Positions 25,284 to 34,526 of a stretch of DNA of 59,851 bases are shown one piece after another; the first letter of the stretch is position 1; each line of letters begins with the position of its first letter. A program made the position numbers and the translations under genes. Under the pieces are notes generated by a model. It had not been told where the DNA came from, ran no database searches, and was given only the letters and a program-made list of their open reading frames with translations. The DNA is from JAGPKI01 sp052034135 (GTDB lineage: Bacteria; Caldisericota; Caldisericia; UBA6126; JAGPKI01): the NCBI GenBank assembly GCA_052034135.1, contig JBPOJC010000009.1:1-59851 (forward strand). The letters run 5' to 3'.

Positions 25284-26126
25284 ATGGAAGAAAATATTTA
25301 CTTACCATACCTAATGAGAATCACAGATATTATTGATGAGACCTATGATACAAAGACATTTAAGCTTGAGTTTGTAAATAAAGAGGATGGAGAAAAGTTT
25401 GATTTTAAAGCCGGACAATTTGGTTTATATTCCGCGTTTACAGCAGGTGAATCCACTTTTTGTATAGCTTCTCCTCCAACAAGGAAAGATTACATTGAAT
25501 GTACTTTTAGAAGGATTGGAAGAGTTACAAAAGCTCTTAGTAATTTAAATGCGGGCGATATAGTTGGGTTTAGAGGTCCTTATGGTAATTACTTTCCTGT
25601 AGATTCAGAGTTTAAGGGCAAAAATATACTCTTTGTAGCTGGAGGAATAGGACTTGCCCCTGTTAGATGTGTCATATGGAATGTATTGGATTTACGAGAT
25701 AATTTTAAAGATGTAGCAATTGTTTATGGAGCGAGGACAGTTGAAGACCTTGTTTACAAAAGGGAGTTAAAAGAATGGGAAGAAAGAAGCGATGTAAAGC
25801 TAATCAAAACTGTTGATCCAGGTGGAGAAAACTCAGATTGGGATGGGAAAATTGGTTTTGTTCCAACTGTTTTAGAACAGTCTGGTTTAAAAGGAGATAA
25901 TAATAGTGTAGCCATTGTTTGTGGACCACCAATTATGATAAAACTCACAATACCTGTTCTTAAAAAGATTGGTTTTTCTTCTGATAAAATCTATACTACT
26001 CTTGAAAACAAAATGAAATGCGGTCTTGGTAAATGCGGTAGATGCAATGTTGGCAATTTTTATATTTGCAAGCATGGTCCCGTTGTAACTGCCTCAAAAC
26101 TTGAAACTTTACCTGAAGAATATTAA
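25284..26126 (+). CDS. Flx-type FAD/NAD(P)-binding oxidoreductase (FlxA/AsrB-like)
   Basis: 280 residues of the ferredoxin-NADP-reductase fold. FAD-domain segment GESTFCIASPP near residues 52-62, NAD-binding GGIGLAPVR near 118-126, YGARTVEDLVYK near 148, CGPPIMI near 215, and a C-terminal 2Fe-2S group KCGLGKCGRCNVG near 243-255 with a further Cys in FYICKHGP. It should oxidise NAD(P)H and hand electrons to the 4Fe-4S subunits and then HdrA. It is the last gene of the hdr/flx array; the large exported protein that follows is probably a separate unit. Confidence 0.88.
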   Translation: MEENIYLPYLMRITDIIDETYDTKTFKLEFVNKEDGEKFDFKAGQFGLYSAFTAGESTFCIASPPTRKDYIECTFRRIGRVTKALSNLNAGDIVGFRGPYGNYFPVDSEFKGKNILFVAGGIGLAPVRCVIWNVLDLRDNFKDVAIVYGARTVEDLVYKRELKEWEERSDVKLIKTVDPGGENSDWDGKIGFVPTVLEQSGLKGDNNSVAIVCGPPIMIKLTIPVLKKIGFSSDKIYTTLENKMKCGLGKCGRCNVGNFYICKHGPVVTASKLETLPEEY

Positions 26127-26174
26127 AATTTTAATCAGATAGTTAAATCCTTTTAAAAAAGGAAGGTGCGAAGA

Positions 26175-29100
26175 ATGTATAAGAAGATAAGTTCATTTAT
26201 TATTTTATTTATTATCTTTGTAACTTTTTCGATACCTTTTTCATATACTCAAGCCGAAGAATCTTCTTCTGTCTGGCTTGAACCGCAAAAATACAAAGTT
26301 TTTGGATTAGATAAATTTGGAAAAATCGAATTTAAAGATGATGACCCATACATTACACTAAAAGAAATTAAAGAAGTTAAAGAGGCTATTAATATTTCTC
26401 CACAATGGCTTAAAGATGAGCTTTCAAAACAGTTTTATGACATGTTCAGGCGTCCCATTGATATTGGTGACAATGCAACAATAGCAACGGGAGATATAAA
26501 TGGGGATGGATACCCTGATATTATTGCTGGTGGGAAAAATGCTCTTTTAGTATTTATTAATACAAAAGCTCCATTTTCTTTATCTCTTCTTAAGCTTAAA
26601 TCTATTGAATTCCCTGATTTCGTAGATAAAGAGATTAATCCGTCACTTTTTGATATGGATAATGATGGTTTTTGTGACTTAATAGTTGGAGTAGAAAATA
26701 AGGTTTATCTACTTAAAAATGAGGGAGTAAAAGAAAATCCTTCTTTTAAAGCTCCTGAGCTAATTTTTGAAGCACAGGTGAAAGATGAATCTAAAGAAAA
26801 TCTTACTCCTGCAGTATTTAAGCTCGATAATAATATAGTTATGGTCTTAGGTTATGCGGAGGGGACCATGACTCTTCTTAAGAATGTCGAAAATAAATGG
26901 ATTGAAGATAAAGAATTTTTTAAAGTATGGGAAGAAAAGTGGTCTGATGATGAGAAAACTCCATGGGAGAAAAAAGGTATAGTTGTCCCTGGGAATGCTG
27001 CTCCATCAGTGTATCCATTAGATGATGGAAGTTATTTATTGGTTATTGGAAGTGGTGTCGGTACACTCAAAACCTATAGAATTACAAAAACTGCTCAGGA
27101 CTACATTATTCAGACCTTTGATATTATTCCCCAGTTTGAGGCAGGGAATTTCTTATCACCAGCTTTTATTGATGTGAATGGTGATACAAGGGTTGATTTG
27201 TTGCTTGGTTTAGGAGATGGAACTCTTTCCTACATTTTAAATTATGGAAGCTTTAAGGAACTTAAATTTCTTCCTTTAAATTCAGGGGCTGAGAAAAATC
27301 CTTTAAATGACTTCTTTGGCGGCTCGGGCTATTTTAGACCGTGTGATCCGCTATATGCTTATGGATATAATGAGGATCAAATATTGAAAGTGGCTAACTT
27401 TATAAAGAGCGTTGATAAAGCTTATCTTGATGAGGTTCTCTATTGTATTGCTAACTTTCAGGTAGAGGATTTGCTTGCTTATGCAAAGGCAGATTTACTT
27501 AACCTATTGGTTGAGAACGCCAAAGATATTTACGAAATATCGGAGAAGCTTCCCTATGTTAAAATAAAGGAATATTCTGATTATACAACTCTTGAATATG
27601 CAACCGATGATGGCTTTAAGGAAATGCCAAAAGAAATCTATTATAAATACCTTGTTATGCTTAATAGATACTTATGTGTTCCTACTGCTTATGAAAGATT
27701 GTATGAAAAAAACTTTTATAGGACCTTCCTGCCATATGATACTCTTTATGGAAAGGCTTTATTTGATGCTGTCAAAGATTCAAAAACTCTCTATGATGCA
27801 GCTTATAATGTAGATAAGTGGCTTAGGGTGGATATTGGTGGAATATGGCATACAGGAGAAAAGCCAACCGGCTGGTATAACATCTATAAAAATTTACTTA
27901 ATAAGGATAAAGGTATATGGTGCGGCGAGTGGTCAATAATTTATGAAGCTGCTGCAAGAGCAGTAAATATACCCACTATAATAATAGTGGCTCTTGGCGA
28001 AGACCATCAATTTAATAATTTTTGGGCAGATAGCTGGCATCATGTGGATGCTTCTTCTGGAACTCCTGGAGAAGATGGTAGCTGGAAAGAATTTTTTGAT
28101 GATTCCTTAATCTATTACAGACAGTGGGGTGGAAGAATCTTTTCCTGGCCCATGGAGTGGGAAGGTGATGGAAAATATGACCATATCTGGCGTTCAGAGG
28201 TTTCCTATAATCCACCTGAACTTTTGTCTGATTTAACTTTTTATGTAACTGATAAATCTGGCACACCCATAGATGGTGCAAGAGTGGAGCTATGGAGCCA
28301 TTGGCCTATGGAAGGAGAAAACCCATATTCAACTGTTCCCTTTATTTCTGCAATTGGCTATACGGACAGCAGTGGTTATGTGACTATTAAAAATGTAGGG
28401 CATCAGGATTTTACAGCTTATGTTGTATCGAGAATTGGTTCTGTAAATTTCTTTTTAGGTTTAAAAGAAAAAAAAGGTGGAAAGTATTCATTTAACGCCA
28501 AAATTCCTGCTACTCTACCAGAACTTTTTAAGTATAAAGGCATCTCTAAGCCAAACTTTGACCCAACTCCTAAAAAAGTAGAAATAATCCTAAGAATAGG
28601 AAGTCCCTATGTTACAATAAATAACGAGGTGCAACCTGCTCTTGAGGCGACACCTTTTATCTTTAATGGCAGAACAATGGTTCCAGTAAGGTTGATTGCT
28701 GAAGCATTTGGTGCAGTAGTTGATTGGGAGCAAGCTACAAAAGGTATAACAATAAAACTTAATGATAAAGTTATTTCTATGCAAGTTGACAATACAACTG
28801 CTACTATTAACGGAGAGAGTCTTACGTTAGATGCTCCACCAGTTATTAGGAATAACAGGACATTTGTTCCAATAAGATTCATTGCTGAAAACTTTGGCTG
28901 TGAAGTAAATTGGGATAAATACACTGAAACTATAACTATTCTTTATTATATTCCACCTAAAGGTATAGAAGTGAAGCTTAATTTAGAAGCTATAAATTTC
29001 TTTCAGGGCAACTATCACTGGATAGATGCCTACAATACATCTTTAAAATATGTTGATTATTGGAAGCAAGATACAGGAGACCTCGACATCCTAATCCTTT

Positions 29101-29273
29101 CAGAGGAGGAATTTCATAACTTTTTACTAGGTCTTAATTTAAATAGAGGAGACTTTTTTAAATTATCCGGTTTAGCTACAAATATTATAAATCATATTCC
29201 GGAAGATGGCTCGTACTGCATAGTAGTTTTTAACCCAGGCTTTGCAACATCAATAGAATTTAAAATTAAGTAG
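26175..29273 (+). CDS. Giant exported protein: FG-GAP repeats, transglutaminase-like domain, copper amine oxidase N-terminal-like domain
   Basis: 1032 residues from ATG 26175; an in-frame GTG at 26166 abuts the ribosome site AAAAGGAAGG. Signal peptide (about 1-28). FG-GAP/VCBS calcium-loop repeats at about 106 (GDINGDGYPDIIAGG), 161 (DMDNDGFCDLIVGV) and 333 (DVNGDTRVDLLLGLGDG). A helical part (about 390-550). A transglutaminase-like domain with Cys about 583 (GIWCGEW) and His 622/623 plus Asp 625 (SWHHVDAS), so the Cys-His-Asp triad looks complete. A Gly-rich beta domain near 693 (SGTPIDGARVELW), typical of carboxypeptidase-regulatory-like or Ig-like folds. A two-repeat copper amine oxidase N-terminal-like domain (about 808-925), then a unique C-terminal 100 residues. 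Likely surface-located; enzymatic target unknown. Confidence 0.85.
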   Translation: MYKKISSFIILFIIFVTFSIPFSYTQAEESSSVWLEPQKYKVFGLDKFGKIEFKDDDPYITLKEIKEVKEAINISPQWLKDELSKQFYDMFRRPIDIGDNATIATGDINGDGYPDIIAGGKNALLVFINTKAPFSLSLLKLKSIEFPDFVDKEINPSLFDMDNDGFCDLIVGVENKVYLLKNEGVKENPSFKAPELIFEAQVKDESKENLTPAVFKLDNNIVMVLGYAEGTMTLLKNVENKWIEDKEFFKVWEEKWSDDEKTPWEKKGIVVPGNAAPSVYPLDDGSYLLVIGSGVGTLKTYRITKTAQDYIIQTFDIIPQFEAGNFLSPAFIDVNGDTRVDLLLGLGDGTLSYILNYGSFKELKFLPLNSGAEKNPLNDFFGGSGYFRPCDPLYAYGYNEDQILKVANFIKSVDKAYLDEVLYCIANFQVEDLLAYAKADLLNLLVENAKDIYEISEKLPYVKIKEYSDYTTLEYATDDGFKEMPKEIYYKYLVMLNRYLCVPTAYERLYEKNFYRTFLPYDTLYGKALFDAVKDSKTLYDAAYNVDKWLRVDIGGIWHTGEKPTGWYNIYKNLLNKDKGIWCGEWSIIYEAAARAVNIPTIIIVALGEDHQFNNFWADSWHHVDASSGTPGEDGSWKEFFDDSLIYYRQWGGRIFSWPMEWEGDGKYDHIWRSEVSYNPPELLSDLTFYVTDKSGTPIDGARVELWSHWPMEGENPYSTVPFISAIGYTDSSGYVTIKNVGHQDFTAYVVSRIGSVNFFLGLKEKKGGKYSFNAKIPATLPELFKYKGISKPNFDPTPKKVEIILRIGSPYVTINNEVQPALEATPFIFNGRTMVPVRLIAEAFGAVVDWEQATKGITIKLNDKVISMQVDNTTATINGESLTLDAPPVIRNNRTFVPIRFIAENFGCEVNWDKYTETITILYYIPPKGIEVKLNLEAINFFQGNYHWIDAYNTSLKYVDYWKQDTGDLDILILSEEEFHNFLLGLNLNRGDFFKLSGLATNIINHIPEDGSYCIVVFNPGFATSIEFKIK

Positions 29274-29319
29274 AAATATTTAGAGGATTTTTATATTTTA
29301 AATAATTAGGAGGCAAAAG

Positions 29320-32076
29320 ATGAAAAAATTAAAAGTTTTGGTGTCTCTTTTTGTAGTATTTTCTGTTTTGATTGGCTCTGTTTTCGCTGGGAATTTTTCT
29401 GTGATGGGCAGAGAAATACTTGACCACAAAGTTGCTGGATATGGTCCACTAATGGGGGATTTACTTCTTCCTACTTCTGTTAAGTTTGATAGTAAATATT
29501 TCTATGTTATGGATTCATTTGGGATTTCGCTCTTTGATGTTAAAAGTAAAGATTTTGTTAAAGAGATAAAAATTGATATAGGATATTCTGAGATTATTAC
29601 AAATAACTTTAATGTAAATAATTTTCTGTATCTTTTACAGGCACTAAAGAGTACATCTGATCCATCTATTTTAATTAAATCATTCTCCTCCCCCTTGGAA
29701 AAAATTAATTATATTCCAACTATTGATTTTGCTCTTGATTCTAAGGGTCTGATTTATGTTCTTGGATTTAACGGAATAAATATTTATGAAACGCAGAATG
29801 GTGAGAGAGTTGGTAAAATTGATATTAATTTCTTGCCAGAAGAGGTTGATACTAAAAATTTAAGCTCAAGAATTGCGTCTTTTAAGATTTATAATGATAA
29901 CATTTATTTTCTTTTCTCAGAGATCGCTTACTTAGAAGAAGAAATTGTTACGAAAGTGATTCTTTATAAACTCGATCTGAGCGGAAAGATTTTATCAGAA
30001 ACATCATTAACTTCTCCTTCAGAAGAAGCTACTTTGTTTATACCAATGGACTTTGCTATTTCTAAGAATGAATTAATTGGGGTAATTTCTCCCGGTAGTT
30101 TAATTATATATTCTGAGAGTGGTGAATATCTTTGTTCTTATGAATCGATTAGCGAAGAAGATTCATCATTTATTCCATTATCTCTTGATTTTATGGGTGA
30201 AACTATATTTACTACAGGATTTGCGATTGGGTTTATGATGATGCCTGCCGAAAGGACCTCTATTTTTAAGTTTGATTTGGAGAAAAGCGAAGAAGGTAAA
30301 TATACTCTTAAAGAAGCCGGGAAAATTGAAGATGAGAATTTTGGTTTCTTAGGAATAGATATTTATTTGAGAGATGAAGGGATAGCGCTACTTACTACGG
30401 GAAAGCTTGCAAATCTGCTATCCTTCAGAGCTCTTCTTATTTCAAAAGATAATGTTTCTAACTACGGTAAGTTCACTGATTCAGAAGGGCAAATCTATGG
30501 TTCTATTTCATTTGCTGTGTCAAGTGATGGAAGCCTTTACGAAACTAATTTACTCTCTCCATTTATTGATGTCTTTAATAAGAATGGTGAGTTTACAAAA
30601 AGGATAGAGATTGATACAAAAGTAGTAAGCTCCATTATGGGTGTGCTTACATTACCTCCTACAATTATTGATATGGAAATTTACGGAGATAGCCTTTATA
30701 TCTATAATCTGTTTCCAACCAATATAAGTAAGTATTCAATTAAAGATGATGAGTGGAGCACACTTTGGGCGGATCAGATGATGTCTACGGACTTATTGAG
30801 TTTCTTACCGTTAGATATGAAAGTTTATGAAGACAATGTCTATTTACTTGGTTCAATTAAAGACAGTCCTACCTTAAATATTATTTCTCAGGCTGGAGAA
30901 ATTGAGGAAGAAGAGCTTACAATAACTCCCGAACAATATAAGCCCGAGCTATCTCCTTGGTGGTTAGGATTATGCATAAATGATAGTGAATACCAAATAC
31001 TTGATGGAATTAATAAATCCATTCTTATTTTTGATAGAAGTACTAAAGAATTAAAAAATGTTGTTAATCTCTCAAAAGAGCTTGCAATTTATACTTCAAT
31101 CGATACTTTTCCAGATGGTAGCTGGCTAATAACTGATGTTTTATATAATTCTATGTTAAATTACGGGGCAGATGGCAAGTTTATTGAAAAAATTGTTGGG
31201 AACGCTGGTTTTGTACCAAGAAAGATAAATAAAGAAACTTATAAAACTGAACCAGAAAAGTTTTTTGGTCTTGTTAGGGCAAAATATGCTTCAGACGCAA
31301 TTTATGCTAATGATTTCTTTAATTTTAGATATCATATCATTACATTTAAAGAAGAAAAAGAGGAAGAAAAAAAGCTTCCAGAAATAAATTTTAATCCCGA
31401 GAGTTTAGAGCTAACAAATTTTTCCATAAGAGAAAATAAAGATTTAGTAATTAATTTTACTGTAACTCCCGTGGAAGAAGATTTTGACCTTAATTTGAGT
31501 AGTAATGTTTCATGGGTTCAATTTAAGGAAAATTCTATAAAGGCAAGCAAGGGTGAATTTGGTTTAACTATTATAGGTGATAATTTAGAGGGATGGAAAG
31601 AAAATATTGGTGTAATTACTATAACTTCTCCTGCTTATCCAGAACTTAAAAAAGATATTCCTGTTAAAGTAGAAGCACACGGTATAATAATAGAATTGAC
31701 TATAGATGAGCCAGAAGCTTTTGTTATTACTAAGTTAGGAGAACTAAAAGTTTATACTCTCGATGTTCCTCCTACAATCAAAGATGGAAGAACTTTTGTT
31801 CCTTTAAGATTCTTTGGGGATGTTGTGGGAGCAGAAGTTCTCTGGGATAATGAAGAGAGAAAGGTTACATATACAAAAAAGGATTGTGTCATAATTCTCT
31901 ATGTTGATAAAAAAATTGCGTATGTTAACGGAGAAGAGAAGGAGCTTGATGTAGCTCCATTCATAAAAGATGGAAGAACCCTTGTGCCTGTTAGGTTTGT
32001 TTCTGAGAATCTTGATTCTTTGGTGGAGTGGAACCCTGATGAGAGAACAGTGAGAATAACTTATCCCAAAAAATGA
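29320..32076 (+). CDS. Large exported beta-propeller protein with C-terminal copper amine oxidase N-terminal-like domain
   Basis: 918 residues. Signal peptide (residues about 1-23, cleavage near VFA-GN) and AGGAGG ribosome site. Residues about 40-680 contain repeated short beta segments such as DFALDSKGLIYVLGFNG, FAVSSDGSLYETN and DTFPDGSWLITDV, which suggests an NHL/YVTN-like propeller. A small beta-sandwich part follows (about 690-790). The C-terminus (about 795-917) has the two-repeat copper amine oxidase N-terminal-like module: TIKDGRTFVPLRFFGDVVGA, then FIKDGRTLVPVRFVSENL. It ends 46 bases after the 26175 gene began its own downstream gap, on the same strand, and shares that C-terminal module, so the two may act together at the cell surface. 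No catalytic motif seen. Confidence 0.82.
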   Translation: MKKLKVLVSLFVVFSVLIGSVFAGNFSVMGREILDHKVAGYGPLMGDLLLPTSVKFDSKYFYVMDSFGISLFDVKSKDFVKEIKIDIGYSEIITNNFNVNNFLYLLQALKSTSDPSILIKSFSSPLEKINYIPTIDFALDSKGLIYVLGFNGINIYETQNGERVGKIDINFLPEEVDTKNLSSRIASFKIYNDNIYFLFSEIAYLEEEIVTKVILYKLDLSGKILSETSLTSPSEEATLFIPMDFAISKNELIGVISPGSLIIYSESGEYLCSYESISEEDSSFIPLSLDFMGETIFTTGFAIGFMMMPAERTSIFKFDLEKSEEGKYTLKEAGKIEDENFGFLGIDIYLRDEGIALLTTGKLANLLSFRALLISKDNVSNYGKFTDSEGQIYGSISFAVSSDGSLYETNLLSPFIDVFNKNGEFTKRIEIDTKVVSSIMGVLTLPPTIIDMEIYGDSLYIYNLFPTNISKYSIKDDEWSTLWADQMMSTDLLSFLPLDMKVYEDNVYLLGSIKDSPTLNIISQAGEIEEEELTITPEQYKPELSPWWLGLCINDSEYQILDGINKSILIFDRSTKELKNVVNLSKELAIYTSIDTFPDGSWLITDVLYNSMLNYGADGKFIEKIVGNAGFVPRKINKETYKTEPEKFFGLVRAKYASDAIYANDFFNFRYHIITFKEEKEEEKKLPEINFNPESLELTNFSIRENKDLVINFTVTPVEEDFDLNLSSNVSWVQFKENSIKASKGEFGLTIIGDNLEGWKENIGVITITSPAYPELKKDIPVKVEAHGIIIELTIDEPEAFVITKLGELKVYTLDVPPTIKDGRTFVPLRFFGDVVGAEVLWDNEERKVTYTKKDCVIILYVDKKIAYVNGEEKELDVAPFIKDGRTLVPVRFVSENLDSLVEWNPDERTVRITYPKK

Positions 32077-32081
32077 GATAG

Positions 32082-33239
32082 TTGAAGAATAAAATAGTAG
32101 CTTTCTTAGTAATATACTTCTCATTCGCTGTTTCTGCTTTTGTTTTTCAGTCAATACCGCCATTGGTACCTATTTTAGAAGAGACTTTTAGTTTAACTTC
32201 CCTAAAAAGTGGTTTGTTAATGGGTGTCTACTCCATTCTTGGAGTAGTAATTGGTCTTTTTTGTATAGATTTACTGAGGAGGATCAAAGGGAGAAATTTA
32301 ATAATAACTGCGAATTTCCTCACTCTCATAGGATTAATTTTCCCACTGTATTATAAAACATTTGATTTCCTGCTTATTGGAAGGATATTATCTGGTGGAG
32401 GAATGACTCTTCTAACAATTATTTCTCCAACGCTAATCTCAAAATTATTTAGAGATAACGGTAAGGCTTCTCAATTTCTTGGAATTTATTCAACTGCAAT
32501 GCCTGTTGCTACGATCGCGGCATTTTATTTACTACCAATCTTGGAAAGAGGATTCGGACAATTTTTCTTTTTAAAATTATCATTAATCTTATCAATATTT
32601 GTTCTTTTTCTTTCCATTATATTTTATAGAGATAGTGAGGAGGAAAAAGAAGAATTTAAAGTCAATGATGATATTAAATTCAATTGGAAACTAAGTCTTC
32701 CGCTTTCTTTTGTGTGGCTTCTGTTCAATGCTGGAGTTTTAAGTTTTATGACGTTTGGATATTCGTTTGCCGTTCAAGAGAAATTTCTTTCTTATGGATT
32801 GGCTTCTACAATTGGAAGCTCAACTATGATTGGAGGTCTCCTATTAGGAACATTTACTGGAAACTTATTGGATAGAAAGAAATCATTTGTGGGTTATCTT
32901 ATAGTAGGTGGATGCTTTATGATAAGTTTAGGTTTTCTCTTATTCTATTTCTCAAAGCTCTATTTCCTTGCAGTAGCTTTTCTTATTATTGGTGGAGGAG
33001 TAGTGCCAACATCTGTATTTTCTTTCCCACATATTTTTAACTTAAAGCCATTAGAGAATACATTTGGCGTAATTGCAGCTTTTTTAAGTATTGGTAGTTT
33101 TTTAGGACCGTTTATTGTTGGGTTTTTACTTAATCAAGGAAAAGAGCTTTACGCAATTTTGCTCGAGGTATTATTTTTGATATTGGCTGGTATTATAGGA
33201 ATATTTTATCTAACAAGAGCACAAAGAGCGAGAGAGTAA
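32082..33239 (+). CDS. MFS transporter (CynX/NimT-like)
   Basis: 385 residues with about 12 membrane helices. TTG start at 32082; no ATG or GTG is available in frame after the upstream TAG, and the start lies 5 bases after the previous stop, so coupling is likely. A motif-A-like DLLRRIKGRNLII lies after helix 2 (residues about 63-75) and the inter-domain loop near 185-200 is acidic (RDSEEEKEEFKVNDD). Substrate cannot be predicted. Its last 47 bases overlap the tail of the opposite-strand AEC transporter. Confidence 0.85.
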   Translation: MKNKIVAFLVIYFSFAVSAFVFQSIPPLVPILEETFSLTSLKSGLLMGVYSILGVVIGLFCIDLLRRIKGRNLIITANFLTLIGLIFPLYYKTFDFLLIGRILSGGGMTLLTIISPTLISKLFRDNGKASQFLGIYSTAMPVATIAAFYLLPILERGFGQFFFLKLSLILSIFVLFLSIIFYRDSEEEKEEFKVNDDIKFNWKLSLPLSFVWLLFNAGVLSFMTFGYSFAVQEKFLSYGLASTIGSSTMIGGLLLGTFTGNLLDRKKSFVGYLIVGGCFMISLGFLLFYFSKLYFLAVAFLIIGGGVVPTSVFSFPHIFNLKPLENTFGVIAAFLSIGSFLGPFIVGFLLNQGKELYAILLEVLFLILAGIIGIFYLTRAQRARE

Positions 33240-34119
33240 ATGGGCTAAGAAGTGTTGTTAAGAAAACTGTTGTTGCAACGATTTTATAGTTTCCCCCAAG
33301 TTCTTTTGCTAATAGAAGAGCATTAAAGGCAGTAGGCATTGCGCTTTCGAGAACCACAACTTTTGCATCTAATCCCTTCAATAAGGGTATGAAAAGGAGT
33401 GTTATAATGGCTATAACCGGACCAAGAATCAACCTTTCTCCTACAAGAAGCGAAACACTTTTAGCATTGCTTCTAATATCAATTCTCGAAAGTTCCAAGC
33501 CTAAAACTGTGAGTAAAACTGGAATTGCTGCACTATTAAGTGAGACTAAAGTAGAGTCAATTAATTTGGGAAGCGGTGCTTTTGTAATATTTAATGCTAA
33601 TCCTATTATGAATGCGTAAATAAGAGGAATTTTTAATACCTCTTTTATTGATTCACTAAATGATAATTTTGCCTCCGAAGCGAGGAAAACTCCAAGAGTT
33701 GCAGTCATAAGATTAAAGAAAAGAACGTACTCGACTGCTATAATTAACCCTTTTTCTCCATATGTAAGAAGTATTATAGGAAAACCATAATAGCCGCAAT
33801 TTGTAAATAAAACAGTAAGAAAATGGGCGTTTAATTCACTTTTGTTGATTTTAAAAATTTTGCCTAAAGCAAAAATTAGAACAGCTAAAATTATCTGAAT
33901 TATAAAGAAAATAATAGCAATTCTACCTAAAGTATCAAATTCTATATTACCTGTTCTTAAAACCTGAATTGTCATTACTGGTGCAAATATATAGAATGCA
34001 AGTTTGGAGGCTATATCTGTATCACTTTTCTTAAAGATTTTTCCAAAAATAAAACCTATGATTATTATTGAGAGTACCGGAAGAGCGATATTAAATATAT
34101 TTCCTATGTAGCTACTCAT
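33193..34119 (-). CDS. AEC (auxin efflux carrier) family transporter
   Basis: 308 residues with about 10 membrane helices in two five-helix halves. Family features: LPVLSIIIIGFIFGK near the N-terminus, YIFAPVMTIQVLRTGN near 43-58, the TNCGYYGFPI segment near 110-120, and ESAMPTAFNALLLAKELG near 265-282. Bacterial members export or take up small organic acids or amino acids; substrate unknown. Tail-to-tail overlap of 47 bases with the MFS gene. Repeat block C lies upstream of it. Confidence 0.9.
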   Translation of the reverse strand: MSSYIGNIFNIALPVLSIIIIGFIFGKIFKKSDTDIASKLAFYIFAPVMTIQVLRTGNIEFDTLGRIAIIFFIIQIILAVLIFALGKIFKINKSELNAHFLTVLFTNCGYYGFPIILLTYGEKGLIIAVEYVLFFNLMTATLGVFLASEAKLSFSESIKEVLKIPLIYAFIIGLALNITKAPLPKLIDSTLVSLNSAAIPVLLTVLGLELSRIDIRSNAKSVSLLVGERLILGPVIAIITLLFIPLLKGLDAKVVVLESAMPTAFNALLLAKELGGNYKIVATTVFLTTLLSPFTLSLFVLLLDKIFL

Positions 34120-34311
34120 AGTTTTTTTAAGGATACAAAATTTTAATGAATGTTCAACTTTGCTTTTTCTGTTTGTCGGTTCAAGTTACTTTGCATTTTA
34201 AAGTTTGTGTTATGATACCTCAGGAAGACACCCGCCCCGTCATTCCGAGCCACCAAACTGTCATCCCCGAAATCTTTTATCGGGGATCCATTTTTCTTTA
34301 TTGCTTTCTGG

Positions 34312-34331
34312 ATTCCCATTTTCATGGGAAT
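34312..34331. repeat. 20-base palindrome of ATTCCC-N8-GGGAAT type (block C)
   Basis: ATTCCC, ATTTTCAT, GGGAAT. Relative to block A the inner stem changes from GC/GC to AT/AT while the TTTC loop is kept, which is a paired (compensatory) change. Confidence 0.85.
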
Positions 34332-34492
34332 GACGGGGTGCTTCTGGATTTCTACAATCGCTTGAAATTACATTTTATTGTCATTCCGAAGTGCAACTTT
34401 TTGCACAAGTCCTTAAGGAATCTCAGTATCCTGCCCCGTCATTCTGAGCGTAAGCGAAGAATCTCCTCTTTTAATCTTTTCATTATCGTAGA

Positions 34493-34526
34493 ACAGACAT
34501 TCCTGTCTGTTTCTTTTCTTTTTTTA
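34493..34526 (+). terminator. Terminator-like hairpin carried by repeat block C
   Basis: ACAGAC, loop ATTCCT, GTCTGT (34493-34510), followed by a T-rich run TTCTTTTCTTTTTTT. The same hairpin is in block A. On this strand no gene lies directly upstream, so a termination role is uncertain. Confidence 0.4.

Noticed and set aside
24215..26126. Anaerobic sulfite reductase (asrABC)
   Set aside because: The two genes resemble AsrA and AsrB, but no siroheme subunit AsrC follows, and the adjacent hdr genes make an Hdr-linked module more likely.
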